Shown here: piece by piece, positions 10,252 through 19,269 of the stretch
Numbering within the stretch: position 1 is the stretch's first letter
How the letters are laid out: each line of letters opens with the position of its first letter
Origin: DASRIA01 sp963768885
GTDB taxonomy: Bacteria > Actinomycetota > Thermoleophilia > Solirubrobacterales > JBBDJG01
Assembly (NCBI GenBank): GCA_963768885.1
Contig: CAVYJN010000006.1
Span: 1-64,000 of the forward strand
DNA length: 64,000 bases
Direction of reading: 5' to 3'
Position numbers and translations under genes: made by a program
Notes under the pieces: model-generated
The model's input: the letters and a program-made list of their open reading frames with translations, nothing else
Databases searched by the model: none
What the model was told of the DNA's origin: nothing

Positions 10252-10311
10252 ATGTACATCGGTCTGGGCACTCTTCTCCTGATCATCATCCTGCTGATCA
10301 TCCTGCTCTAG
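10252..10311 (+). CDS. 19-residue hydrophobic membrane microprotein
   Basis: The frame reads MYIGLGTLLLIIILLIILL then TAG. It is preceded at 10238-10247 by AAGGAGGTGA, a near-perfect Shine-Dalgarno sequence at ideal distance, and followed eight bases later by a 12-bp hairpin. Such a strong ribosome site and a private terminator are unlikely by chance. The product would be a single short membrane helix. Short hydrophobic proteins of this style occur in other actinobacteria; no role can be read from the sequence. Confidence 0.7.
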   Translation: MYIGLGTLLLIIILLIILL

Positions 10312-10319
10312 AACGCAGC

Positions 10320-10346
10320 ATGAGCGCGACCTCCGGTCGCGCTCAT
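10320..10346 (+). terminator. Hairpin terminator after the microprotein gene
   Basis: ATGAGCGCGACC, a three-base loop TCC, and GGTCGCGCTCAT form a perfect 12-bp stem. The sequence after it is ATATCTTTCT, only weakly T-rich. It separates the microprotein gene from the DUF389 gene and argues against the ATG inside the stem being the start of that next gene. Confidence 0.65.
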
Positions 10347-10361
10347 ATCTTTCTGCGACCT

Positions 10362-11318
10362 TTGGTCCACCTCCGCATCGTCGTCTCCCGGGAGCTGGCC
10401 GGTCGCGTACTCGAAACGCTCGAGCGGTCCGCGGCCGTGTCCCACATCGTGCACCTGCCGGGCGCGGCCCGGCGGCCGGAGGGCGACGTCGTGCTCTGCG
10501 ACATCGCGCGCGAGGCGGCGAGCATCCTGCTCAAGGACCTGGAGGAGCTGGGCGTGCACGTGCACGGGTCGATCGCCGTCGAGCATCCGGCGACGGTCCT
10601 GTCGCACGCGGCCGAGCGGGCCGAGCGCGCGGCGCCCGGAGACCCCGCGAACGCGGTCGTCTGGGAGGAGGTGGAGGAGCTCACGTCCGAGTCGACGGTG
10701 CTGACCGTGAGCTACCTGATGTTCATGGCGCTCGCGACGCTGATCGCGTCCGTCGGGATCTTCCTCGACACGCCGATCCTGATCATCGGCGCGATGGTCC
10801 TGGGACCCGAGTTCGGCCCGCTCGCGAGCTTCTGCGTCTCATTGGTGCAGGGCCGCTCGGACCTTGCGCGCCGTTCGCTCGTCGCGCTGCTCGTCGGCTT
10901 CGCGGTGGCGATCGCGGCCGCCTACGTCGCGTCGCTGATCTTCAAGTGGACCGGGCTCACGCCCGAGCGCTTCTCCGAGCAGGACCACAACCTGTCCGTG
11001 ATCATCTCGAACCCGGACTTCTTCTCGTTCTTCGTCGCCTGCTGCGCGGGCGTCGCCGGCATGCTGTCGCTCACCACCGCGAAGTCCGGCGCGCTCACCG
11101 GGGTGCTGATCTCGGTCACGACGATCCCGGCCGCCGCCAACATCGCGGTTGCGGCCGCCTACGAGGACTGGCCGGCGTGGCGCGGCTCGCTCGCGCAACT
11201 CGCCATCAACCTCGCCGCGTTGTGCGTCGCCGGGATCGCGACCCTGGTGGTCCAGCGCAGGATCTACCGGCGCCGCCGCGCCGCCCATCTGCGCGGCCGC
11301 GAGGGCGTCACGGGGTAG
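10362..11318 (+). CDS. DUF389 family membrane protein
   Basis: About 318 residues. The cytoplasmic N-terminal region (about 1-110) is followed by six or so membrane helices carrying the DUF389 core LIIGAMVLGPEFGPLAS and a second half with SLTTAKSGALTGVLISVTTI. The function of this family is not established; a channel or transporter role has been proposed from its shape. TTG 10362 is proposed as the start because the upstream in-frame ATG lies in the terminator stem; the true start is uncertain by some codons. Confidence 0.8.
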   Translation: MVHLRIVVSRELAGRVLETLERSAAVSHIVHLPGAARRPEGDVVLCDIAREAASILLKDLEELGVHVHGSIAVEHPATVLSHAAERAERAAPGDPANAVVWEEVEELTSESTVLTVSYLMFMALATLIASVGIFLDTPILIIGAMVLGPEFGPLASFCVSLVQGRSDLARRSLVALLVGFAVAIAAAYVASLIFKWTGLTPERFSEQDHNLSVIISNPDFFSFFVACCAGVAGMLSLTTAKSGALTGVLISVTTIPAAANIAVAAAYEDWPAWRGSLAQLAINLAALCVAGIATLVVQRRIYRRRRAAHLRGREGVTG

Positions 11319-11379
11319 CGCCGTGCCGTTGCTAGGCTAGGCCGCGCCGCCGCTGGACGCGGCCCGTTACCGCATGCCC

Positions 11380-11468
11380 GGAGAGGTGTCCGAGCGGCTT
11401 AAGGAGCGCGACTGGAAATCGCGTGGGCGGGGAAACCTGCCTCGAGGGTTCGAATCCCTCCCTCTCCG
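11380..11468 (+). tRNA. tRNA-Ser(GGA)
   Basis: A complete class II tRNA: acceptor GGAGAGG pairs with CCTCTCC, the anticodon loop holds GGA (CGACTGGAAATCG), and there is a long variable arm and a T arm with GGTTCGAATCC. It decodes UCC/UCU serine codons. It lies between the DUF389 and DUF1232 genes with no sign of insertion next to it. Confidence 0.95.
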
Positions 11469-11479
11469 TTATCCCCAAG

Positions 11480-11890
11480 ATGGACCCGCTCCTGATCGCC
11501 GCCGCGGCGGCGTTGGCTCTCTACGCGGCGCTGGTGCTCGCTCTCGCCGTCGCGGGCCGCCGCGAGCACTCGCGCGCCCTCGCCGGGTTCGTGCCGGACT
11601 GCGCCGTGCTGTTCGCGCGCCTCATGCAAGACCCCGTCGTGCCTCGGCGCCGCAAGGCGCTTCTGGCGGCGATTGTCGCCTACCTCGCCTCGCCGATCGA
11701 CCTCGTGCCGGACTTCATCCCGCTCGCCGGGCAGGCGGACGACGCCCTGATCGTCGCGATCGCGTTGCGATGGGTCGTGCGAGCGGGTGGAGCGCCTGCG
11801 CTCGAGCGGCTTTGGCCGGGCCCCGACGCGTCGCTGCGCCTCGTGATGCGCCTGGCGGGCGTGAGCGGGCGCCCACGCCCGCAGGGTTGA
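11480..11890 (+). CDS. DUF1232 (YkvA-like) membrane protein
   Basis: A 136-residue protein with an N-terminal membrane helix (LLIAAAAALALYAALVLALA) and the DUF1232 core KALLAAIVAYLASPIDLVPDFIP followed by DDALIVAIAL. ATG 11480 lies 11 bases after the tRNA-Ser, and the frame open upstream runs through the tRNA and is not coding. The function of the family is unknown. Confidence 0.8.
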   Translation: MDPLLIAAAAALALYAALVLALAVAGRREHSRALAGFVPDCAVLFARLMQDPVVPRRRKALLAAIVAYLASPIDLVPDFIPLAGQADDALIVAIALRWVVRAGGAPALERLWPGPDASLRLVMRLAGVSGRPRPQG

Positions 11891-11951
11891 CTATCCACGC
11901 TGCGCTGCCGATCACGTAGACGGGCGTCAAAACCAGGCCCAAGCGTGACTC

Positions 11952-14900
11952 GTGTCGCACGGGGCAATCGACGACAACCCTGCCGTTCCCCCGCTGGGCC
12001 TGCTTCCGGGCGGGGGCCTCGGCCTGCGCGACGAAGACCTGACCGACGAGGCGGCGCGCTTCCTCGAGTTCTCGTCGGACCTCCTCTCGATCGCCGGATA
12101 CGACGGCCTCGTGAAGTGGGTCAACCCGGCGCACGAGGCTGTGCTCGGGTTCTCGCCGGGCGAGCTGGTCGGGCGGCCGTGGGCCGAGTTCCTGCACCCC
12201 GACGACGTCGAGACCGCGCTCGAGACGGCGGACCGGCTGGTGCGGTCGGGCACCGAGGTGAACGAGTACGAGCTGCGCCTGCTGCGCAAGGAAGGCGGGT
12301 GGCGATGGTTCCAGTTCAGCGCCCGCGCGCACCCGGACATCCAGGCCTTCTACAGCGTGGGGCGCGACATCACCGAGCGCAAGCGCGCGGAGGAGGAGCT
12401 GGCGCTCGGGCACGAGCTGTCGCTGGCGATCGCCGGCGCCGAGTCCGCGGAGCTCGCGCTCGCGGACGTCCTGCGCGCCGTCTGCGAGCGCACCGGTTGG
12501 GTGCTCGGCCAGGCGTGGGTGCGCACCGCCGACGGGCGCGCGCTCGAATGCAGCCCGGCGTGGCACACCTCCTCGCCGCGCCTCGAGGCGTTTCGCAGGA
12601 TCACGGAGGCGCTCTCCTTCGTTCCCGGCATCGGCCTGGCCGGCAAGGCCTGGAGCCTCGCGCGACCCGTGTGGGTCCGCGACGTGAAGTCGGATCCCGG
12701 CTTCGAGCGCGGCGTGTTCGCCCAGGACGCGGGGCTCTCCGCGGCGATCGCAGTCCCGGTGCTCGCCAACGAGGAGGTCGTCGCGGTCATGGAGTTCTTC
12801 GTATGGGAGGAGCGCGAGGAGGACGAGCGGCTGGTCGCGCTCGTCTCCACCGTCGCGGCGCAGCTCGGGACCCTGTTCCAGCAGAAGCAGGCCGAGGAGG
12901 CGCTGCGCACGAGCGAGGAGCACTTCCGCGCCGTCGCGGAGACCGCGGCCGACGCGATCATGTCGCTCGACGAGCAGGGGAACATCGCCTACCTCAACGA
13001 GGCGGCCTCGCGCATCTTCGGCCGCGCCCCGGAGGAGCTGGTCGCGCAGCCCCTGACCGTGGTGCTCCCCGCCGGCGTGCCCGAGGCCGCGCTCGAGGGC
13101 GGGGGCCGGATCGTGGAGGTCGTCGGCCGCCGGCCGCGCGCGGGCGACTACGCGGACGAGATGGAGTTCCCGCTCGAGGCCGCGTTCTCGCGCTGGAGCG
13201 CGGGCGGCTCCACGTTCACGACGGCGGTGCTGCGCGACATCACCGAGCGCAAGCACGACCAGGCGGCGATCCACGAGGCCGACGAGCGATTCCGCGGCGC
13301 GTTCGAGCAGGCGCCGATCGGGATGGCGCTGGTCAGCATCGAGAGCGACCGCGCGGGCTGCTTCCTGCGCGTCAACCGCTCGCTGTCGGAGATCACGGGC
13401 TATGCCGCGCACGAGCTCGTCGGCGCGTCCTTCGAGAGCATCGTCGACCCCACCGACGACGACAGCTCGGACGCGCGCTACGTCCCCTGGATGCTCGCGG
13501 GCGAGATGCCGGGGTTCGAGGTGGAGAAGCGCCTTCGCCGCGCGGACGGCGAGACGATCGTCGTGATGCTGTCGGTGTCACTCGTCCGTGACGCGGGCGA
13601 GCGGCCTCTCTACCTGATCGCCCAGGTGCAGGACGTGACCGCGCGCAAGCGGGCCGAGGAGGCGCTGGTCGAGAGCCGCGAGCACGTGCAGGCGATCATC
13701 GACAACACGGCCGCGGTGATCTACGTGAAGGACATGGAGGGTCGCTACACGCTCGTCAACCGCAGCTTCGAGGCCCTCTTCGGCATCGAGCGCGAGCGCG
13801 CGACCGGGCACACCGACGACGAGCTCTTCGCGCCGGAGGTGGCGGGCTCGATGCGGGCCAACGACCGCCGCGTGATTCGGGAGCACGTGCCGCTCGAGGT
13901 CGAGGAGGTGATCGACCAGCACGACGGGCCGCACACCTACCTGTCGGCGAAGTTCCCGCTGCTCGACGCCGGCGGCCGGCCATATGCGGTCTGCGCGATC
14001 GCGACCGACATCACCCAGCGCAAGCGCGCCGAGGAGGCGCTGCGCGACTCCGAGCAGCACTTCCGCCAGATCGTCGACACGGCGCACGACGCGTTCGTCT
14101 CGATCGACGCCTCCGGCCGGGTCACGGCGTGGAACCCGCAGGCCGAGAAGACGTTCGGCTGGACCGAGCCCGAGGCGCTCGGCCGCAACCTCGCCGAGAC
14201 GATCATCCCCGCGCGCTACCGGTCGAGTCACACGCGCGCGCTCCAGCGCTTCATGCAGACGGGCAAGGGCTCGCTGCTCGGCAGGCGGGTCGAGCTCGAG
14301 GCGGTCCACCGCGACGGCCGCGAGTTCCCGGTCGAGCTGACGATCACGGCGGTGAAGGTGGGGGGGACCTACGCGTTCAACGCGTTCCTGCACGACATCA
14401 CCGAGCGCAAGCAGGCCGAGGAGACCGTCCGCCGCCTGGCGGAGGTGGTGCACGCCTCGCACGACGCGATCATCGCCACGACTCCCGCCGGCGAGGTCAC
14501 CGCGTGGAACGCCGGTGCGGAGGACCTCTACGGGTACCGGGCGGAGGAGGCGACGGGCCAGAGCCTCGATCTCGTCGTGCCCGCGGACCGCGCCGCCAAG
14601 GACTCCCGCCTGCTCTCGCAGGCGTTCGCGGGGCGCCGGCTCGAGGACCACGAGACCGAGCACCGGCGAAAGGACGGCAGCCTCGTGCCGGTGTCGCTCA
14701 CCGTGTCGCCGATGCGCGACTCGCGGCGCGCGATCGTCGGCGCGTCGGTGATCGTGCGCGATCGCACCGAGCGCAAGCGCGCCGAGGAGGCGATGCGAGA
14801 GGTCCAGGAGGCGTTCCGCCGCGCGTTCGAGGACGCGCCGATCGGGATGGCGCTGTTCGGGGTCTCCGCCGCGGACCGCGCGCGGCCGCTCCAGGTCAAC

Positions 14901-15935
14901 CACACGATGTGCGAGATCACCGGCCTCGCCGCGCGCGAGCTCGAGGCAACGACGCTCGAGCAGGTCACCCACCCCTACGACCTCGATGCGGAGCAGCCCC
15001 TGCTGGATCGCCTGCTGAGCGGCGAGATCCCGAACTACCAGCTCGAGAAGCGGTTCCTGCGCGGCGACGGCAAGACCGTGTGGGTGATGTACAACGCCTC
15101 GACCGTCCACGACTCCTCGGGTCGCCTGCTCTACGGGATCGCGCAGGTCCAGGACATCACGCGCCGCAAGGAGACCGAGGACCGGCTCGCGCGCGTGGCC
15201 GCGGAGCTCGAGCGCCGGGCGACCGAGCTCGAGCGCTCGAACGCCGACCTTCAGGAGTTCGCGTACGTCGCCTCGCACGACCTCTCCGAGCCGCTGCGCA
15301 TGGTCTCGAGCTACACGCAGCTCCTGGCACGCCGGTACGGGGACCAGCTCGACTCCGACGCGCACGAATTCATCGGGTTCGCGGTCGACGGCGTGAACCG
15401 CATGCAGCGCCTGATCGACGACCTGCTCGCCTACTCGCGCGCCGGCACGCAGGAGTACCGCATCGGGCCGGTGGATTGCGAGGACCTGGTGCGCGACACG
15501 CTGGCCGGCATGCAGACCACGATCTCCGAGGCGGGCGCGACCGTGACCGTCGAGGACCTGCCCACCGTGCGCGGCGACGAGGGCCAGCTGCGCCAGCTCT
15601 TCCAGAACCTGATCGGCAACGGGATCAAGTTCCGCGCGGACGACCCGCCGCAGGTCCGCGTCTCCGCCGAGCGCGAGGGCAGCGCGTGGCGCTTCGGCGT
15701 CGAGGACAACGGGATCGGGATCGACCCGCGGCACGCCGAGCGCATCTTCAGCGTCTTCAAGCGCCTGCACACGCGCGAGAAGTACCCCGGAAGCGGGGTC
15801 GGCCTGTCGATCTGCAAGCGGATCGTCGAGCGCCACCAGGGGCGCATCTGGGTCGAGCAGAGCGTGCTCGGGGGCAGCCGGTTCTGCTTCACGATCCCCG
15901 ACCGCCAGGTGCACGGGCCCGAGGACGAAGAGTAA
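11952..15935 (+). CDS. Multi-PAS/GAF sensor histidine kinase
   Basis: A 1327-residue soluble kinase with no clear membrane helix. In order: PAS (about 30-148), GAF (150-310), then six more PAS domains (318-432, 443-570, 573-693, 697-823, 825-946, 950-1074). Most end in the linker DITERKRAEE or a variant. A short coiled coil precedes HisKA, where His1109 in ASHDLSEPLR is the phosphorylated residue. The C-terminal ATPase shows the N box (NLIGNGIKF), G1 (VEDNGIGID) and G2 (GSGVGLSICKRI). The SHDLSEPLR style is shared with phytochrome-type kinases whose partners are stand-alone receivers; such a receiver is the next gene. It starts with GTG 11952. PAS domains 3 and 7 are alike (AFEQAPIGMAL and AFEDAPIGMAL), suggesting internal duplication. 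Confidence 0.92.
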   Translation: MSHGAIDDNPAVPPLGLLPGGGLGLRDEDLTDEAARFLEFSSDLLSIAGYDGLVKWVNPAHEAVLGFSPGELVGRPWAEFLHPDDVETALETADRLVRSGTEVNEYELRLLRKEGGWRWFQFSARAHPDIQAFYSVGRDITERKRAEEELALGHELSLAIAGAESAELALADVLRAVCERTGWVLGQAWVRTADGRALECSPAWHTSSPRLEAFRRITEALSFVPGIGLAGKAWSLARPVWVRDVKSDPGFERGVFAQDAGLSAAIAVPVLANEEVVAVMEFFVWEEREEDERLVALVSTVAAQLGTLFQQKQAEEALRTSEEHFRAVAETAADAIMSLDEQGNIAYLNEAASRIFGRAPEELVAQPLTVVLPAGVPEAALEGGGRIVEVVGRRPRAGDYADEMEFPLEAAFSRWSAGGSTFTTAVLRDITERKHDQAAIHEADERFRGAFEQAPIGMALVSIESDRAGCFLRVNRSLSEITGYAAHELVGASFESIVDPTDDDSSDARYVPWMLAGEMPGFEVEKRLRRADGETIVVMLSVSLVRDAGERPLYLIAQVQDVTARKRAEEALVESREHVQAIIDNTAAVIYVKDMEGRYTLVNRSFEALFGIERERATGHTDDELFAPEVAGSMRANDRRVIREHVPLEVEEVIDQHDGPHTYLSAKFPLLDAGGRPYAVCAIATDITQRKRAEEALRDSEQHFRQIVDTAHDAFVSIDASGRVTAWNPQAEKTFGWTEPEALGRNLAETIIPARYRSSHTRALQRFMQTGKGSLLGRRVELEAVHRDGREFPVELTITAVKVGGTYAFNAFLHDITERKQAEETVRRLAEVVHASHDAIIATTPAGEVTAWNAGAEDLYGYRAEEATGQSLDLVVPADRAAKDSRLLSQAFAGRRLEDHETEHRRKDGSLVPVSLTVSPMRDSRRAIVGASVIVRDRTERKRAEEAMREVQEAFRRAFEDAPIGMALFGVSAADRARPLQVNHTMCEITGLAARELEATTLEQVTHPYDLDAEQPLLDRLLSGEIPNYQLEKRFLRGDGKTVWVMYNASTVHDSSGRLLYGIAQVQDITRRKETEDRLARVAAELERRATELERSNADLQEFAYVASHDLSEPLRMVSSYTQLLARRYGDQLDSDAHEFIGFAVDGVNRMQRLIDDLLAYSRAGTQEYRIGPVDCEDLVRDTLAGMQTTISEAGATVTVEDLPTVRGDEGQLRQLFQNLIGNGIKFRADDPPQVRVSAEREGSAWRFGVEDNGIGIDPRHAERIFSVFKRLHTREKYPGSGVGLSICKRIVERHQGRIWVEQSVLGGSRFCFTIPDRQVHGPEDEE

Positions 15936-16053
15936 ACGGATATCCGATCGCCGCCTGGGCCGGCGAACTCGACAACTAACAGAGCGCCGCGGGAGCTCCC
16001 TAGATCGCGGCTGGAGGTCGAACTTGGGATTCAGAGTCCTACAGGAGGGCAAT

Positions 16054-16566
16054 ATGCCGGTCTCACCGGAAGCACTGGGCGCTGACCCGGACGTGCAGAC
16101 GTTCACCCGTGACGTGCAGCTCAACGCGAACGGGATCGACGGCACGCTCGAGATCCTGCTGGTGGAGGACAACCCCGCCGATGCGAGGCTCACCCGCGAG
16201 GTCTTCGAGGGCGGCCGGCTCTCCACCCACCTGAACGTCGTCAGCGACGGCGAGCAGGCGCTCGCCTTCCTGCGCCGCGAGGGCATCTACGAGTCCGCGC
16301 CGCGGCCGAAGCTCGTGCTGCTCGACCTCAACCTCCCGCGCAAGGACGGCAGGGAGGTGCTCGGCGAGCTGAAGACCGACCCGATGCTCTGCCGGATCCC
16401 GGTGATCGTGCTCACCACCTCCGCGGCCCAGACCGACATCATGCGCTCCTACGAGCTCCAGGCGAACTGCTTCATCACGAAGCCGCTCGATCTCGACGAG
16501 TACTTCGCCGTCGTGCGCTCGATCGAGGACTTCTGGCTGGCGACCGTGCGCCTGCCCTCGACCTAG
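16054..16566 (+). CDS. Single-domain response regulator (Rcp1-like receiver)
   Basis: A 170-residue protein made of one receiver domain after a 30-residue leader. The acidic pair is in LLVEDNPADARL, the phosphorylated Asp in LVLLDLNLPRKDG, and the conserved Lys in FITKPLDLDEY. No output domain follows. ATG 16054 has a strong ribosome site (ACAGGAGGGC) six bases upstream. It follows the multi-PAS kinase directly and is probably its immediate phosphate acceptor, as for cyanobacterial Rcp1 with phytochrome kinases. Confidence 0.9.
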   Translation: MPVSPEALGADPDVQTFTRDVQLNANGIDGTLEILLVEDNPADARLTREVFEGGRLSTHLNVVSDGEQALAFLRREGIYESAPRPKLVLLDLNLPRKDGREVLGELKTDPMLCRIPVIVLTTSAAQTDIMRSYELQANCFITKPLDLDEYFAVVRSIEDFWLATVRLPST

Positions 16567-16573
16567 GCGACCG

Positions 16574-18309
16574 ATGGCGACCAGCGCCGAACGGCAGACC
16601 AAACCGTTTCACGTCCTGCTGGTCGAGGACAACCCCGGCGATGCCCGGCTGGTCGTAGAGCTCCTCTCCGAGGCGATGGGCGACGCCTTCCGCGTCACCC
16701 ACGTCGAGCAGCTCGCCGACGCGCGCCAGCAGGTCATGGAATACGGGACCGGCTGCGTGCTGCTCGACCTCTCGCTGCCCGACGCCGCGCGCCTCGAGGC
16801 GCTGATGCAGCTGCGGGCCGCCGCCCCCGACGTGCCGATCGTGATCCTGAGCGGGCTCCAGGACGAGCTGCTCGCCGTGAAGGCCGTCCAGGAGGGCGCA
16901 CAGGACTACCTCGTGAAGGGACGGGTCGACGGCGCGGCGATCGGGCGCTCGATCCGTTACGCGGCCGAGCGCAAGGTTCTCGAGATGACCAACACGCACA
17001 AGGCGCTGCACGACCACCTCACCGGCCTTCCCAACCGCGACCTCTTCCAGGACCGGCTCAAGCACGCGGTCACCCGCGCCCGCCGCCACCAGAGCCTCGT
17101 GGGCGTGATGTTCCTCGACCTCGACGGCTTCAAGCCGATCAACGACAGCCTCGGGCACGACGTCGGCGACAAGCTGCTGGTCGCGCTCGCAGCCCGCCTC
17201 AAGGACGCCCTGCGCGGCAGCGACACGGCGGCACGCATCGGCGGCGACGAGTTCGTGGTGCTGTGCGAGGACGTCGCCGACGAGCAGCACGTGATCAACA
17301 TCGCCGAGCGGCTCCAGCGCGCGATCGCCGAGCCCTTCATGATCGACGAGCACGAGCTGTGCGTCACCTCCAGCATGGGCATCGTGGTCAGCGACGGCCG
17401 CGAGCAAGAGCGCCGAGGACCTGATCCGCAACGCCGACGAGGCGATGTACCGGGCGAAGCGCCAGGGCATTCGCGTACGAGGTGTTCGACGACGGCATGC
17501 GCAACCGGGTGCACGCCCGCGCGCGCACCGAGTCCGACCTCCAGCGTGCGGTCGAGCAGCGCGAGTTCCGGCTCCTGTACCAGCCCCAGGTCGACCTCAG
17601 CAGCGGCGAGATCGTCGGCCTCGAGGCGTTGATCCGCTGGGACCACCCGGAGCGCGGCGTCGTCGAGCCGTCGGAGTTCCTGTGGCTGGCCGAGGAGACC
17701 GGGCTGATCACCCGCATCGGCGAGTGGGTCCTGCGCCAGTCCTGCCTGCAGGCACGGGCTTGGGGGGTCCGCAACGGACGCCCGCTGCGCGTGACCGTGA
17801 ACCTCTCGGGCCGCCAGCACCGCGACCCCGGCCTCGTGGACCTCGTGGAGCGCGTCCTGACCGAGACCCGCACGGAGCCCGCCGCGCTCTGCCTCGAGAT
17901 CACGGAGAGCGTCGCCGTGGACGACGCGGAGACCGCGACGGCCACGCTGCGCCGGCTGAAGGACCTCGGCGTGCGGCTCTCGATCGACGAGTTCGGCACC
18001 GGCAACTCGTCGCTCGGATCGCTCAAGCGCTTCCCGCTCGACATGCTCAAGATCGACCGCTCGTTCGTGATCGGCATCGACTCGGACGCCGAGGACGTGG
18101 CGATCGTGACCGCGATCATCAACCTCGCGCACAGCCTCGGCCTCGAGACGATCGCCGACGGCGTGGAGCGCAAGGAACAGCTCGACACGCTGCGCGAGCT
18201 CGGCTGCGAGACGGGTCAGGGCTTCTACTTCGCGCGTCCGCGCCCCAGCGAGGCGATCGCGGAGCTGCTCGGCTCGCGCGAGCCCATCGCGCCTCCCGTG
18301 AGCATGTAG
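16574..18309 (+). pseudogene. REC-GGDEF-EAL response regulator, two frameshifts
   Basis: The order is a receiver (LLVEDNPGDARL, LLDLSLPD, DYLVKGR), a GGDEF diguanylate cyclase domain with intact IGGDEFVVL, and an EAL phosphodiesterase domain (GLEALIRWDHPERG). It starts 7 bases after the upstream receiver gene. The frame breaks twice: near 17405, after MGIVVSDGRE, and near 17470, after YRAKRQG. The middle piece and the EAL part are each in a new frame, ending at the stop of 18309. Both breaks are consistent with one extra base, and the protein is otherwise conserved, so base-calling errors are plausible. The EAL motif usually written DDFGTG reads DEFGTG here, changing one metal-binding residue conservatively. 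If intact, the protein would make and/or break cyclic di-GMP under control of the adjacent kinase. Confidence 0.85.
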
Positions 18310-18365
18310 GCCGCGCCCCCCGGCGCGCTCCACGTCCGCTACACGGGGTAGAAGCACTCCCTGCG

Positions 18366-19199
18366 ATGCGCCGTGCCCGATCGGTCCTGTGGCGGACGAT
18401 GAGGTCGTTCTACGACGACCAGATGACCCAGCACGCGGCCGCCCTGACCTACTACGCGCTGATGTCGCTGTTCCCGGCGGTGCTGCTCGGGATCTCGCTG
18501 CTTGCCCTGCTCGGGCAGTACCCCAGCACCTACGACTCGATCATGAGCTATCTGCGCGATGTCGCGCCGAGCTCCGCGATCGCACCGATCGACGAGTCGC
18601 TGAGAACGGCGCTGCGCCACAAGGACTCGGCGGCGACCGCCGTCGTGGTGAGCGTGCTCGTCGTCCTGTACGGGACGACCGGTGTCCTGGAGGCGGCGCG
18701 CAGGGCGCTCAACGTGGTGTTCGACGTCAGCAACGGGCGCAGCTTCTGGCGGCGGAAGGCGACCGACGTCGCGTTCACGTTCGTGCTCGGCGCGCTGGTG
18801 CTCGCGATGCTCGTGATGCTCTTCGTGGGAGGTCAGTTCGCCGACGACCTGTTCGGCTTCCTGGGACTCGGATCGAGCGCGGCCACGGCCTGGAGCATCC
18901 TGCGCTGGCCGGGGGCGCTCGCGGTCACGGCGCTGATCTTCGCGCTGATCTACTACGTGACCCCGGACGTCCAGCACCGCACGTTCCACTGGATCACGCC
19001 CGGGGCCGTGGCGGGCGTCCTGCTGTGGCTGGGAGCCTCGCTGGGCTTCTCGCTGTACCTCTCGAACTTCGCCAACCTCACGGCGCTGTACGGGGCGTTT
19101 GCGGGCGCGATCGTGCTCGTGGCGTGGCTGTGGGTGACCAACGTCGCGCTGCTGTTCGGCGCCGAGCTCGATGCCGCGATCGAGCGGGAGAGGAAGTGA
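18366..19199 (+). CDS. YihY/BrkB family membrane protein, copy 1
   Basis: A 277-residue protein with six predicted membrane helices and the family hallmarks: QHAAALTYYALMSLFPAVL near the N-terminus and a C-terminal LVAWLWVTNVALLFGAELDA. Once annotated as ribonuclease BN, this family is a membrane protein family of uncertain role, and the nuclease label should not be used. A second, diverged copy lies at 21387-22367 on the other strand. Confidence 0.88.
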   Translation: MRRARSVLWRTMRSFYDDQMTQHAAALTYYALMSLFPAVLLGISLLALLGQYPSTYDSIMSYLRDVAPSSAIAPIDESLRTALRHKDSAATAVVVSVLVVLYGTTGVLEAARRALNVVFDVSNGRSFWRRKATDVAFTFVLGALVLAMLVMLFVGGQFADDLFGFLGLGSSAATAWSILRWPGALAVTALIFALIYYVTPDVQHRTFHWITPGAVAGVLLWLGASLGFSLYLSNFANLTALYGAFAGAIVLVAWLWVTNVALLFGAELDAAIERERK

Positions 19200-19200
19200 G

Positions 19201-19230
19201 CAGCGTGCGCGCGATCGGACGCGCACGCTG
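19201..19230. terminator. Hairpin between convergent genes
   Basis: CAGCGTGCGCG and CGCGCACGCTG form a perfect 11-bp stem around an 8-base loop, directly after the YihY stop and before the end of the convergent corA-like gene. There is no T-tract on either strand; it could still end transcription in both directions. Confidence 0.55.
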
Positions 19231-19269
19231 CGTCGAGGTTCTTCCCTCGGCAGCGCCTGTCTCAAACGC

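Noticed and set aside
13578..16286. A 902-codon minus-strand frame across the multi-PAS kinase
   Set aside because: The plus strand encodes clear PAS, HisKA and ATPase motifs; the minus frame has none.
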